From CAZBQJ01 sp964494085 (GTDB lineage Bacteria > Patescibacteriota > Gracilibacteria > UBA1369): DNA of 64,000 bases. The stretch spans positions 1 through 64,000 of the forward strand of contig CAZBQJ010000004.1 of the NCBI GenBank assembly GCA_964494085.1, written 5' to 3'. The position numbers and the translations under genes were made by a program. Within the stretch, counting starts at the first letter, position 1. Each line of letters begins with the position of its first letter. The notes under the pieces are model-generated. The model did not search any database. It saw only the letters and a program-made list of their open reading frames with translations, and was not told where the DNA came from. Positions 27,613-36,666 of this stretch are shown here, one piece after another.

Positions 27613-27639
27613 AGCCCTAATTCAAAAAAGGGCTTTTTT
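27613..27639 (+). terminator. Terminator after the lysine-rich peptide gene
   Basis: AGCCC and GGGCT form a short stem followed by TTTTTT at 27634-27639. A smaller AT-rich hairpin (TTAGGAT with ATCCTAA) lies just before it. Confidence 0.75.
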
Positions 27640-27713
27640 AAATATATTTTCAGTTCTCAGAAAAGAGTGATTGTGGTATTAGTTAAAGGACTTATTGGAC
27701 GATAAAAAAGGTA

Positions 27714-30218
27714 ATGGCAGAGAAAAAAAATCCCCAGAACAAATCGGCGAAAAAAAGACAGGAACTGGAAGCCAAAAAGGTAGCCAGACGGGCGGAAATC
27801 GCCGTGAATGAGGCAAAGCTGAAAGCCAAGAAAAAGGCTGCCAAGAAGGCCCCCAAACAAAGGTCCAAGGATACTGAAGTGGTTTTTCAGCCTTTGAAAG
27901 TGATTGGCACTGCTTCCAGTGAAGATTTATCGCCAGCCAAAAAACCGGTTGGCAAATGGAAACGCTACTCGGCCAAAGTGGCCGGTAATCTGGGAAAGTT
28001 GATCAAACCTCTGGAATGGTTGGTAATTGTTTTGGCGGTACTGGTACTGATAGCTGTGATATTTGGGATAGTTATTTTCAGTATTTGGGGTAAGGATTTG
28101 CCAGATGTGAGAAAATTAAAAGCTGCCAGTTTTGCGGAGACCACCACCATTTATGATCGTGCCGGCAATCCGCTTTATAAGATTTACGGAGAAGAAAATC
28201 GAACTTATTTACCATTGGAATCGATCAACAGAAAAGTGATCGACGCGACAATTTCGATTGAAGATAAAAATTTTTATGCACACTTTGGATTCGACCCAAT
28301 TGGAATTGTCCGTGCTCAATTAAACAATCTGAATGAAGACAATAAAACCCAAGGTGCCTCTACTATTACTCAGCAATTGGCCAGGAACCTATACTTGTCC
28401 CCCGCGCAGACAATGGATCGAAAAATTAAAGAACTGATTCTCTCTGTGGAGATTGAGTGGTATTACACCAAGGATGAGATTCTGGAAATGTATTTGAACA
28501 AAATCCCCTATGGCTCAAATGCCTTTGGTATTGAAACCGCTTCAAAAACCTTTTTCAATAAACCTTCTGCAGAATTAACGCTGGTGGAAGCTGCCGTGCT
28601 GGCTTCACTACCAAAAGGAACGTCACGCTACTCACCGTATGGGTCACATCGACCGGATTTGATGGGTTATTGTAAGATTGATGAATGTGATTCTCCGGAA
28701 GATCCCAACTATGTCTGGGGTAGAAAAGATTTTGTTTTGCAGAGAATGTTGGAAGATCGAAAAATTTCTTCGCAGGACTTTTTGGAAGCCTGGAAAGAAG
28801 GTTTCCAAGTCAAATTTATTCCCTTTACTCAACCGATTAAAGCCCCACACTTTGTCTTTTATGTAAAAGACTATTTAGAAAAGAAATACGGTCAGGAATT
28901 GGTAGAGAGTGGTGGATTGCAAGTTATTACGACTCTGGACCCAACGCTTCAAGCTGATGCCGAAAAGGTTTTTGCAGAAAATTATGATGCCCATATCAAA
29001 GCTTATGGAGCAAATAATGCAGCTTTGGTGGCACTTGACCCAAAAACCGGCGGGATTCTGGCTATGTTGGGCTCGGTAGACTATTGGAACAATGAAATTG
29101 ATGGACAAGTAAATGTGGCTACCAGCCTGAGACAACCCGGATCTACGTTCAAGCCGTTGGTTTATGCCAACGCGATTGAAAATGCCGGAATAGGTTCCGG
29201 AACTATCTTGGCGGACTATAAAACTAAATTTGGTGACGATAATTATATACCTGTAAATTCTGACAATAATTATTTGGGTAGAATGAATATTCGTAAAGGC
29301 ATAGCCTGGTCCAGGAATATTCCGGCCATCAAAGCGTGGTATGTCGGTGGGGGCGAAGAAAAAATGCTGGAATTTTTAAATAAAACGGGTGTTACCAGCC
29401 TACAAGAATACAAAGATTCCTATAACAGTAAACCTGACCGTAAATGGGATTTTAGCTATGGGCCGTCCATGGCGATTGGCAGCGGCGAGGTGAGATTACT
29501 GGATTTGGCCGGAGCTTTTGCCGCCTTTGCCAATAACGGTAAATTTAACCCGGTAAACCCGATCTTGGAAATACGAGACAGAGATGGGAATGTTCTGGAA
29601 AAGTATGAAGACCGTGGCAAGCAGGTAATGATGCCGGAAACCGCCTACATTATAAATTCGATTTTATCTGATATTGGAGCGCGTCCGGCAGGGTCCTGGA
29701 GGAATGTCCTGACAATTACCGGGCAAAACCTGGCCGCTAAAACCGGAACTTCCAATAAAAAGGTCGGTAAGACCAATTATCCGAATAACTTACTGACTTT
29801 CGGATACACTCCGACCATTCTGGCCGGAACCTGGGTAGGTAATTCTGATGGCAAGCAGGTATCCTTGCGGGCTTGGGGTGAATTTACGGCTGCTCCAATC
29901 AATAAAGCTTTTCTGGAACTGGCCTTGAAAGACAAACCACTGGTTGAGTATGAGAAACCGGACGGTATTATCGAAGTTGGCAAGGAATTTTATCCACCCA
30001 ATTGGGATAAGAAGAAAGTTTATGATACCTTTAAGCCGCTCAGCCTGAGAGATTGTGACGACGATCAGCGGGCGAAAGACCCGACTATCTGTAAAAGCAA
30101 GGAACAACAGGCGAAAGATGATGAAGTAAAAGCTGCCAAAGCAGAGGCGGCAGCAGCAGCTACTAAACCAGAGCATCCGGTAATCTTGAGTCCACCAGTG
30201 GTGATTAAAACTAATTAA
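27714..30218 (+). CDS. Class A penicillin-binding protein (PBP1A-type)
   Basis: This bifunctional enzyme polymerises and cross-links peptidoglycan. The 834 residues comprise an unusually Lys/Ala-rich cytoplasmic tail (1-90), one membrane helix (about 100-125), a GT51 glycosyltransferase domain with Glu183 in EDKNFYAHFG and GASTITQQLARNLY, and a transpeptidase domain. The latter has the acyl-serine motif STFK (Ser477), SRN near 533 and KTG near 676. A short Ala-rich tail ends the protein. It is first in a run with the 103-residue protein and the methyltransferase gene. Confidence 0.96.
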   Translation: MAEKKNPQNKSAKKRQELEAKKVARRAEIAVNEAKLKAKKKAAKKAPKQRSKDTEVVFQPLKVIGTASSEDLSPAKKPVGKWKRYSAKVAGNLGKLIKPLEWLVIVLAVLVLIAVIFGIVIFSIWGKDLPDVRKLKAASFAETTTIYDRAGNPLYKIYGEENRTYLPLESINRKVIDATISIEDKNFYAHFGFDPIGIVRAQLNNLNEDNKTQGASTITQQLARNLYLSPAQTMDRKIKELILSVEIEWYYTKDEILEMYLNKIPYGSNAFGIETASKTFFNKPSAELTLVEAAVLASLPKGTSRYSPYGSHRPDLMGYCKIDECDSPEDPNYVWGRKDFVLQRMLEDRKISSQDFLEAWKEGFQVKFIPFTQPIKAPHFVFYVKDYLEKKYGQELVESGGLQVITTLDPTLQADAEKVFAENYDAHIKAYGANNAALVALDPKTGGILAMLGSVDYWNNEIDGQVNVATSLRQPGSTFKPLVYANAIENAGIGSGTILADYKTKFGDDNYIPVNSDNNYLGRMNIRKGIAWSRNIPAIKAWYVGGGEEKMLEFLNKTGVTSLQEYKDSYNSKPDRKWDFSYGPSMAIGSGEVRLLDLAGAFAAFANNGKFNPVNPILEIRDRDGNVLEKYEDRGKQVMMPETAYIINSILSDIGARPAGSWRNVLTITGQNLAAKTGTSNKKVGKTNYPNNLLTFGYTPTILAGTWVGNSDGKQVSLRAWGEFTAAPINKAFLELALKDKPLVEYEKPDGIIEVGKEFYPPNWDKKKVYDTFKPLSLRDCDDDQRAKDPTICKSKEQQAKDDEVKAAKAEAAAAATKPEHPVILSPPVVIKTN

Positions 30219-30226
30219 AGAATTAT

Positions 30227-30538
30227 ATGGCGAATATTGGACTACTGAGCAAAGATGTAATCACCAAGAACAGAATTCTCTCCGAATTACAGGACCAGGG
30301 CCATGAAGTCACGATAATTAATAGTGCAGTTTTTGATGATAGCGGGTTTGATGTTATTTTGGTGGATCTGGACGACTCTTTGGCGATGTTGGCCTTGAAA
30401 AGTCACGCTTATAAAATAGTGGCCTTCGGATCGGCCAATGATGAGGATAAATTGAAAGCAGCGCGCTTGGCCGGATGTGATAGAGTCTACAAACATGGGG
30501 AATTTTATAAAAAGATTTTGCCTAAGTTTAAAGTTTAA
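30227..30538 (+). CDS. Small receiver-like (CheY-fold) protein, degenerate
   Basis: The 103-residue protein has the alternating strand-helix pattern of a response-regulator receiver domain. It starts MANIGLLSKDVITKNRILSEL, has VILVDLDDSLAML where the phospho-Asp strand is expected, and has a KAARLAGCDRVYKHGEF segment like the usual alpha4-beta5 region. The normal acid pocket at the end of the first strand is missing, so phosphorylation is doubtful. It has no output domain. It lies between the PBP and methyltransferase genes with small gaps, so it is probably in the same operon. Confidence 0.6.
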   Translation: MANIGLLSKDVITKNRILSELQDQGHEVTIINSAVFDDSGFDVILVDLDDSLAMLALKSHAYKIVAFGSANDEDKLKAARLAGCDRVYKHGEFYKKILPKFKV

Positions 30539-30543
30539 GAGTA

Positions 30544-31533
30544 ATGAAAGAAGTTAAGGACATCCTGAAAGATCATTTGGCATCGGCTTGGAAGAGCAGG
30601 AAGAGTTATATTGAAACGCAACAAATCGAAGCGTTTAGATTGGCGACTCAAGAAGAATTGGAAATGCCGGTGGCAGTGGACAAATATCTGGATGTCGGTG
30701 TTTTGCAGGTATATGATGAGCAAATTGACCGTCAGGCTTTGGAGGAATTAAAGAAGCTTTTGACAGAGGAATTTGGAATGCAGGTGTTTTTCGAGAAAAG
30801 GCGCTATCGGGTCAAGGATACGCCAGAGGCGGGGGGCGACCTGCGGGAGCCCCCCGTAGAAAGGATAGTTACAGAATATGGACATAAATTTTTGGTAAAC
30901 TTGAATAATTACCTGGATACGGGCCTTTTCCTGGATCATCGGGAAACCAGGCAGATGGTAGAAAAAATGGTTAGTGATTTTCGGATGGCGGAAGGAAGAG
31001 GAATGCAAATGTTAAATTTATTTGCCTATACCGGTTCATTTTCCGTCTACTCGGCGGCCGGTGAAGCAGAAATGACTCATACGGTGGACTTGTCCAAAAC
31101 GTATTGCGATTGGGCGCGCCGCAATCTCGACCTGAACGGTTTTCCGGCTGATCGCAACTGGGTGTACCGGATGGATAATTTCGAGTTTTACAAGTATGCG
31201 GCGCGCAAAAAGCTTTCATTTGATTTAATTGTCATTGATCCACCAACTTTTTCCCGTAATAAAGAAGCTAATTTTTCGGTACAAAGAGATCAGCTGAAAT
31301 TGATCGAAGGGGCGGCTTCCCTACTCCGTCATGATAGCAAGACAGGCGGTAAAATTATTTTTTCCAATAATTGCCTGGACTTCCAACTCTCTCCTGAAAT
31401 AAGCCGTAAATTCAAAGTCCAAAATATCCAAAATGAAACCATTCCAAAGGATTTCTGGCTGGACACTATGCATGAGGATTGGGGCCAAGCCAAAAACCAG
31501 ATTCACAACTGTTTTTTGCTGGAACAAGCCTAA
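30544..31533 (+). CDS. RlmK/RlmI-type rRNA methyltransferase
   Basis: This is a class I SAM-dependent methyltransferase of the family that modifies 23S rRNA (RlmI m5C, RlmK m7G). In the 329-residue protein the SAM site appears as LNLFAYTGSFSVYSA, followed by an acidic VDLSKTYCDWARRNLDLNG strand. The catalytic loop is DLIVIDPPTFSRNK, close to the IDPPTFSxSK of RlmK. The N-terminal part (1-110) corresponds to the family's THUMP/EEHEE-like region. A GC-rich hairpin at 30830-30856 encodes a loop in that region. Confidence 0.85.
   Translation: MKEVKDILKDHLASAWKSRKSYIETQQIEAFRLATQEELEMPVAVDKYLDVGVLQVYDEQIDRQALEELKKLLTEEFGMQVFFEKRRYRVKDTPEAGGDLREPPVERIVTEYGHKFLVNLNNYLDTGLFLDHRETRQMVEKMVSDFRMAEGRGMQMLNLFAYTGSFSVYSAAGEAEMTHTVDLSKTYCDWARRNLDLNGFPADRNWVYRMDNFEFYKYAARKKLSFDLIVIDPPTFSRNKEANFSVQRDQLKLIEGAASLLRHDSKTGGKIIFSNNCLDFQLSPEISRKFKVQNIQNETIPKDFWLDTMHEDWGQAKNQIHNCFLLEQA
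30830..30856. repeat. GC-rich hairpin inside the methyltransferase gene
   Basis: CGGGGGGC pairs exactly with GCCCCCCG over an 11-base loop. It is in frame and encodes AGGDLREPP. The local G/C runs stand out strongly from the surrounding AT-rich coding sequence. Confidence 0.75.
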
Positions 31534-31556
31534 ATTAGGAAATTGTCCTCATTAAC

Positions 31557-31584
31557 TTGAACTCGGAGCTGATTTTGCTATAAT
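31557..31584 (+). promoter_or_regulatory. Promoter of the tRNA-Gly gene
   Basis: TTGAAC, a 16-base spacer and a perfect TATAAT end 28 bases before the tRNA. Confidence 0.75.
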
Positions 31585-31612
31585 CTGATCGCTCTCAGTA
31601 AAATGATTTAAC

Positions 31613-31686
31613 GCGGGTGTAGTACAATGGTAGTACAATAGCCTTCCAAGCTGAGGACAGGGGTTCGATTCCCCTCACCCGCTCCA
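31613..31686 (+). tRNA. tRNA-Gly(TCC)
   Basis: The cloverleaf can be drawn: acceptor GCGGGTG with CACCCGC, D-arm GTAC...GTAC, anticodon loop CTTCCAA giving TCC, T-arm GGGGT-TCGATTC-CCCTC-like, and an encoded CCA end. The anticodon stem has one mismatch at its outer pair. The last 12 bases also form the 3' end of the minus-strand serine recombinase gene, so this tRNA marks the left border of the accessory island. Confidence 0.95.
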
Positions 31687-33267
31687 TTCAGAAATTTTAT
31701 CCTCAAAAGAAGCCTTTAAGGTCTTGTTTGAGATGTTTGCAACTGGTTCTAACCTAACATTTTTGGATTGTAGATGTTCAGCATGTTCGAGAATGATCTG
31801 ATAAGGCTTATTGAGTTCTATATGCAGTTTTCCGTCCTTCAACACCAAGTTCTGACCAAGAGACCTGAGAATATCTGTTTTGGTTTCAAAGTCACCCTGC
31901 TCAAACCAGACTCTGGCATAGGTAGCAAAGTTGAAGGTCTTTTCAGTTAGCTCCATCCAATTATCAACTGAGCTGCTGATATTTTTCATTTCCTGCTCTA
32001 TTCTAGCCTTTTCCTGCATAAGGCTGTTCTTTTGAGACTTGTATTCTTCATCAGACAATAGGCTTCTATCAGCATTGGCTGGAGAGATGTAGAGGTTGAG
32101 TAGGTTTGAAATACTGGCAGTTAATTGATTAACATTTCTACCGTGGTTTTCGGCTGCTTTTTTAATATTGTAGTCCTCTATCTCGTTTTGCTCTTTAAGT
32201 ACGGCAATAGCCCATTTCAGGAAGTCTTCGGGAATTGAGATCGAATCAAGGATATTGCTGATTTGTTCAATCATTAATTCATACCTGATTGAGCCCTGTG
32301 AACATGGCACTCCAACTTTTTTCTTAGTGCAGTGGTGATAGATGTATTTTCTCCTGTTACCAGTTGTTTTATTTAACTTATACTTCTCTTCACAGGTAAT
32401 CATGCTCTCACATTCACCACAACGGATTAGACCGTTAAAAGGCAATCTTTTGGTCTTTGGACGTGGAGCACCTTTTCTTCCTAGAATTTTTTGAGCTAGG
32501 TCATATTCTTCGACATTAATCATAGATTGGTGGCTACCATGCTCTAAAACTCCTTTCATATAGTAATCACCAGTGTAAAAGATATTTTTAAACATTTTGT
32601 ATACTGCCCCTAAGGTAAGCTTCTGCCCTCGTTTGTTTCTTAATCCTAGCTCTTCATTGGCAATTCTAGTAATTTGTGGAACCGAATATTTACCTGTTAG
32701 TAATAGATCCCACAATTTCCTAACTAAAATAAATCTTTCAGAGTCAGCATAGATTTTCTTATTACCCTTTTCCCCTAACTTATCATTTATATACCCAAGG
32801 GGCGCTCTCCATGGCATCCAACCTTTAGATACTTTGGAACGCATTCCTCTTTTCACATCTTTACTTAAATCTAACAAGAACTGTGTCGCCATCCCTAACT
32901 CAACTGCTATAGCTAAGACGTTATCCGTGGGTAAATATGTTTTTCCTGGGGTGATAATCGCCTTGATTATTCCCTGCTGTAGGAGCCATTGAATTCTGCC
33001 CCCATCTATTGGATTTCTAGCTAACCTGTTTAATTTCCAACACATTATTGCATCAATCTGACCAGATTCTATTAATTTTATCATTGTATCGAATAGTGGG
33101 CGGCCAGGCTGTTTAGCTGATTTAGCTTCATCAAAGTCTTTAACAATACCGACTTCTTTGTATTCTTTAAGTTTTTCTAATTCTGTTAGTTGATCTTCAG
33201 TAGAGTACATCTGTCTATCTTCTGCATCACTAGATTTGCGACGATACATTGCTATTTTGAGATTCAT
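31675..33267 (-). CDS. Large serine recombinase (integrase)
   Basis: This enzyme would integrate or excise the island by site-specific recombination through a covalent serine-DNA link. The 530 residues contain an N-terminal resolvase domain with the YRRKS motif (Ser12 likely nucleophile), a recombinase domain and a zinc beta-ribbon (RCGECE then CTKKKVGVPC). A long coiled coil follows, as in phage-type large serine recombinases. The 3' end overlaps the tRNA-Gly gene, a typical position for an integrase next to its attachment site. The leader contains AACCAACAA instead of a Shine-Dalgarno sequence. Confidence 0.93.
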   Translation of the reverse strand: MNLKIAMYRRKSSDAEDRQMYSTEDQLTELEKLKEYKEVGIVKDFDEAKSAKQPGRPLFDTMIKLIESGQIDAIMCWKLNRLARNPIDGGRIQWLLQQGIIKAIITPGKTYLPTDNVLAIAVELGMATQFLLDLSKDVKRGMRSKVSKGWMPWRAPLGYINDKLGEKGNKKIYADSERFILVRKLWDLLLTGKYSVPQITRIANEELGLRNKRGQKLTLGAVYKMFKNIFYTGDYYMKGVLEHGSHQSMINVEEYDLAQKILGRKGAPRPKTKRLPFNGLIRCGECESMITCEEKYKLNKTTGNRRKYIYHHCTKKKVGVPCSQGSIRYELMIEQISNILDSISIPEDFLKWAIAVLKEQNEIEDYNIKKAAENHGRNVNQLTASISNLLNLYISPANADRSLLSDEEYKSQKNSLMQEKARIEQEMKNISSSVDNWMELTEKTFNFATYARVWFEQGDFETKTDILRSLGQNLVLKDGKLHIELNKPYQIILEHAEHLQSKNVRLEPVANISNKTLKASFEDKISEWSG

Positions 33268-33450
33268 TTTGATTGTTGGTTATGATTAAATTTTTTCTAA
33301 TTTGTCGCATTAAGTCACGTGATAAAATGAATGTGTTTATCTATGCTTTTAAAAGCACCGCTAAACTAGGGTTATGAAACCCTGTAATTTGGCTTGAAAA
33401 ATAGGTTTGTGGAAGAAGGAGGGTTCATTTTCTTTTAAGCTACGGAAAAG

Positions 33451-33464
33451 CCCCCCTTCCCCCC
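33451..33464 (-). other. G-rich run downstream of the P-loop ATPase gene
   Basis: On the minus strand, just after the stop at 33481, GGGGGGAAGGGGGG follows GGT and precedes CTTTT. It could form a G-quadruplex or a transcription pause. The 213-base gap also holds a small AGGGTT/AACCCT hairpin. Confidence 0.4.
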
Positions 33465-33480
33465 ACCATCACTCGATATA

Positions 33481-34692
33481 TCAGTCGATGTATTTAATTG
33501 GATAAATCAGAGAAGACCTGCCGTCATCAATATGTTTTCTACAGGCTATTAAATTAGCTGCTTCAAGTGGAGGAAGGTATTCCTGATTCAGGCGCCAAAG
33601 AGGAAGGACACTTCCCATTGCAGTCAAGTGCGCTTGTGAAATTTCATTTCTAGTAAGTCCTTCACAAGCATCAGGATCAAGTCCTGCCTCAAGTTTGTTT
33701 TTGTTCTTATCAACAAACAGTGGCCAAATTACAGCACTAAAGAATTTAATAATATATGGTGGAACCCCCAAATATTGGCTCTTAGAGACTTTACCCCAAA
33801 GAGAAAGTCCAGACTGTATATCATTTTCATTTGCAATAATTACATCACCTCGCTTTTCTCTATGCCAGTAATTGATTAAAGCAAACATTTTAATAATGGA
33901 AGTCAGGCGACCAATATCCCTTTGATGTCTTGGCACAAGTACTCCCGTTGTTTTCATAAAGCCATCCAAAACTTGGGAAGGATCCTCAATAATAATGTTT
34001 TTTATTTTGGCATTCTTAATTGCGATGATTCTCTGCATAAAGGCATTTCGATCTTTCTTTGATTCGATACTTGCAACATAGGATTCTTTATCAGAGTCCT
34101 TTTCAACTTTAACTTTTATAGTATTTCCAATTTTTTCAGTGCTTACCTCTGGAGATAACATAATAAATCTAGTACCTTCTTGTTCATCAATTTTAAAGCT
34201 GGCGCTGCAGAAAATGACTGATGGATATCCTTTCAACACAATTGTTTTGGTCTTGTTTCCTCCCCCACCTTTGGATTTATCAGTGATTTTGTGAACAATT
34301 TCTTTCTGATCATGAGATAGCATCGGTCTAAGGGTACTGAGAAGATTGAAATCGGGCTGATCCATGAAGATTAAAATCTTTCTGGAAAAATCTATTAAAT
34401 TGGTATTACTCTGTTGATCGAACTTGCCATGCTCATGGAAAAGGGCTCTATTTGAACAACCTCCCAAGATAATTACGTCTTCCTTTGGAAATAGTTTAGC
34501 AACTTCCATGGCAATGAAAGTTTTTCCTGTTGATGAAGGGGCGTTGAAACATATATTAAACTGATCTTCATCAGTATATGCAGACAATAGTCCGAATAAT
34601 GTTATCAACTTGTTTGTATCATCGTACTTGATGGTATGACTAAGCGTTCCCAGAATGTCACTTGTGGTTATTTCATTAAAATTGTCATTCAT
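33481..34692 (-). CDS. P-loop ATPase of mobile elements (replicative helicase-like)
   Basis: The 403-residue protein has Walker A near residue 52 (APSSTGKT), Walker B with ILIFMDQPD near residue 108, and a following sensor-like segment (VIFCSASF). This is the layout of phage or plasmid DNA-replication ATPases and primase-helicase C-terminal parts. No primase or zinc domain is visible. Its place after the recombinase and beside two small genes fits an integrative element that carries a replication or maintenance function. The exact role is not certain. Confidence 0.7.
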   Translation of the reverse strand: MNDNFNEITTSDILGTLSHTIKYDDTNKLITLFGLLSAYTDEDQFNICFNAPSSTGKTFIAMEVAKLFPKEDVIILGGCSNRALFHEHGKFDQQSNTNLIDFSRKILIFMDQPDFNLLSTLRPMLSHDQKEIVHKITDKSKGGGGNKTKTIVLKGYPSVIFCSASFKIDEQEGTRFIMLSPEVSTEKIGNTIKVKVEKDSDKESYVASIESKKDRNAFMQRIIAIKNAKIKNIIIEDPSQVLDGFMKTTGVLVPRHQRDIGRLTSIIKMFALINYWHREKRGDVIIANENDIQSGLSLWGKVSKSQYLGVPPYIIKFFSAVIWPLFVDKNKNKLEAGLDPDACEGLTRNEISQAHLTAMGSVLPLWRLNQEYLPPLEAANLIACRKHIDDGRSSLIYPIKYID

Positions 34693-34702
34693 AATTTTGT
34701 AG

Positions 34703-34849
34703 TTAAGATTTTTGAATTGGTTTATAGATAGCCTTAATTAACAGTAAAAGACGGGTTGCTTTTTCTATGGCTTCATCTTGGGTTAAAACTACGCCGTATC
34801 TTTTACTGTAAATTGTTGTGAATTGGTCTAAACTTTTTTGATTTAACAT
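34703..34849 (-). CDS. Small hypothetical mobile-element protein
   Basis: I start this 48-residue protein at 34849 (MLNQKSLDQFTTIYSKRYG); a longer frame would run into the upstream gene. It looks like two helices with a YSKRYGVVLTQDEAIEKATRL core. It resembles small proteins often found next to phage- or plasmid-type genes, but I cannot name the family. It overlaps the upstream gene by 7 bases and sits 10 bases before the ATPase gene. Confidence 0.55.
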   Translation of the reverse strand: MLNQKSLDQFTTIYSKRYGVVLTQDEAIEKATRLLLLIKAIYKPIQKS

Positions 34850-35115
34850 GGCACATGTTTTGCTAATTCTTGCTTCAGATCCTTGAGGCAAAATAATAGT
34901 AATTGTGGCTCTACTTGAAGCTTTCTTTCGTAATACATTTGTAATACTGCATCTAAGCCTTCCTGATAGCTAAATATATACGCATAACTTCTATCAGGAG
35001 GATTCTCTATTCCTACGTAAGAATAACCAAGCGCCATGAGAGTGGCTGCCAGATTAATTTTATGAGTTTTATACATTTCTAAATTATTAATGATTATTCC
35101 TTTTGGATGCATCAC
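34843..35115 (-). CDS. Small protein, possibly DUF5659 family
   Basis: The 90-residue protein contains YKTHKINLAATLMALGYSYV and later SYAYIFSYQEGLDAVLQMYY. This is a pattern I associate with the DUF5659 family of small proteins in mobile elements of CPR bacteria. The function is unknown. It overlaps the downstream gene and likely belongs to one operon with it and the ATPase gene. Confidence 0.55.
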   Translation of the reverse strand: MMHPKGIIINNLEMYKTHKINLAATLMALGYSYVGIENPPDRSYAYIFSYQEGLDAVLQMYYERKLQVEPQLLLFCLKDLKQELAKHVPC

Positions 35116-35192
35116 AAAAGCTCCTAGAGAATAGGAATATGTTTATATTTAATCTCCCCAATTTTTCTACCTAAGTTCTACATCTTTTCTAT

Positions 35193-36335
35193 CTATCGCA
35201 TGATGTAGGCGTTGTTGCCAGAGATATCCTTAGTTGACGATATAATCTCATCAGTCCTTTTAAGTGTTTTTCCAATATCACTTCTTAATCGGTTTGCCAT
35301 ACTTTGAGCACCACGGCTATGACGCACTGTATTAGTTTTTTCGCACACAAATTTATTCAGATCGTTATGATTTACTGGTGTACCAAGATGTGCGAAAAGT
35401 TTAAGAAAGAAATAATACTCTTTTGTAGAAGGAGTGAGATTTCCCACGTGCTCTCCGTTGATATATACAGCGCCATTCTTTTCATTGAATATGACTTTGC
35501 TTGCGTTGTCTTCAACCTTGTTGATAGTTTTGGGTAAATTAAGTAACAAATCATTGTAAACAACCTCTACCGCCTCCTTAGCTTTCTTTACATTTGTTGC
35601 AGGAAAGAAAGCGGCAGCTTTGTAATAATTAGGAAAAAGTGATTTAGGATTGTACTTTGCAAAAATTCGATAAAGGTACTCATATTCTTTTAAATGGAGC
35701 TTTTCTGGCTTATGAATTAGAGAAACTTCTAACTCAACTAAAAGCTCTTCATATTGAAATAATAAACTTTCGATTTCATTTTGGTTCACATTGGAAAGTT
35801 TATCTTGATTTGACTTGTATACTAATTTCATAACTTTTTGTACTGCCTTAAACTGCTTTAAGACAGCAACAACAGGGGTTCTAATTGATATTTCCTGGGA
35901 TCCATAATTGGGGTTATTACCTCTAAGTAAATAATACGATTTGGGGTCTACGGCTAATTTTAAAAAATCATTTACACTTAACATATCTGTGGATTCTGCT
36001 TCGTGCACTATGGCAGTATTAAATGGATTCGCTAGTTTATATTTTTGCTCATAATGTTTGGCCATGTGTCTCAGCAAAATTGGCGTATTCAGTAATAATC
36101 CAAGTTTACCTATGACAGAATGAAGTTTGTTTTGAGTACTTTTATAGCTTTGATTCTGGATTAATTCATCATAGTAAAACAATCTTTCCCTAAAAAATGT
36201 ACTCACTTCATTAGATTCAAAGATTGGACTTATAAAATCTATGCAGATTAAATTATTTATTTCGCTTACATCATCTCGTTCAACAATCTTTTTTTGAATC
36301 CTATTTAGAAATTTTATTAGTGCTTTTTTGCTCAT
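35193..36335 (-). CDS. Hypothetical protein with C-terminal winged-helix-like domain
   Basis: The 380-residue protein is helical over its first 270 residues and unrecognised there. The last 100 residues look like an OmpR-type winged helix: a strand pair (GAVYINGEHVGNLTPSTKEY), a helical core (FFLKLFAHLGTPVNHNDLNKFV) and a basic recognition-like helix (RGAQSMANRLRSDIGKTL). It may be a regulator of the integrative element. No receiver or sensor domain is visible. It lies upstream of the small genes and the ATPase in the same direction. Confidence 0.6.
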   Translation of the reverse strand: MSKKALIKFLNRIQKKIVERDDVSEINNLICIDFISPIFESNEVSTFFRERLFYYDELIQNQSYKSTQNKLHSVIGKLGLLLNTPILLRHMAKHYEQKYKLANPFNTAIVHEAESTDMLSVNDFLKLAVDPKSYYLLRGNNPNYGSQEISIRTPVVAVLKQFKAVQKVMKLVYKSNQDKLSNVNQNEIESLLFQYEELLVELEVSLIHKPEKLHLKEYEYLYRIFAKYNPKSLFPNYYKAAAFFPATNVKKAKEAVEVVYNDLLLNLPKTINKVEDNASKVIFNEKNGAVYINGEHVGNLTPSTKEYYFFLKLFAHLGTPVNHNDLNKFVCEKTNTVRHSRGAQSMANRLRSDIGKTLKRTDEIISSTKDISGNNAYIMR

Positions 36336-36444
36336 ACATTATAGTTTTTGCTATATCTTGCCACCATTGCCATGGCTAGTAAAGTTGGCCTGTCTTTCCT
36401 CCTTTCCCATTGAATATCATCCATTGTTGATATAGATTCTATTC

Positions 36445-36566
36445 GCAACCAACAAATCAGTTAGTATTAAGGCAAATTTAATTTTGTCGCTTCCTAAATG
36501 GGCAAGCTGGGGTTACCTAGCGGACAGCATTTGGGAAGCCCTTATGGCTAACTATTTGTTGGTTGC
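36445..36566 (+). repeat. Integron attC-like imperfect palindrome, copy 1
   Basis: Outer arms GCAACCAACAAAT (36445-36457) and ATTTGTTGGTTGC (36554-36566) pair perfectly. Next come GTTAG (36460) and GGCTAACT (36546), separated from the outer boxes by 2-6 bases. An inner stem GCTTCCTAAATG pairs with CATTTGGGAAGC with one wobble. This order (R''-AAC, spacer, L''-GTTAG, ... CTAACT, spacer, GTT-R') is that of an attC site. Each R box deviates from RYYYAAC/GTTRRRY at one base. It fills most of the 331-base gap before the Mrr-like gene; I see nothing else there. Confidence 0.6.
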
Positions 36567-36666
36567 ACCGACTAGGTAGCCCTCTTTGCTCAATATATTT
36601 CAAAGAGAAAACTCTTCCTTTTCTCACTATCTAGGCGAGTCGTTAATTTGTAATCAATACAAAATT

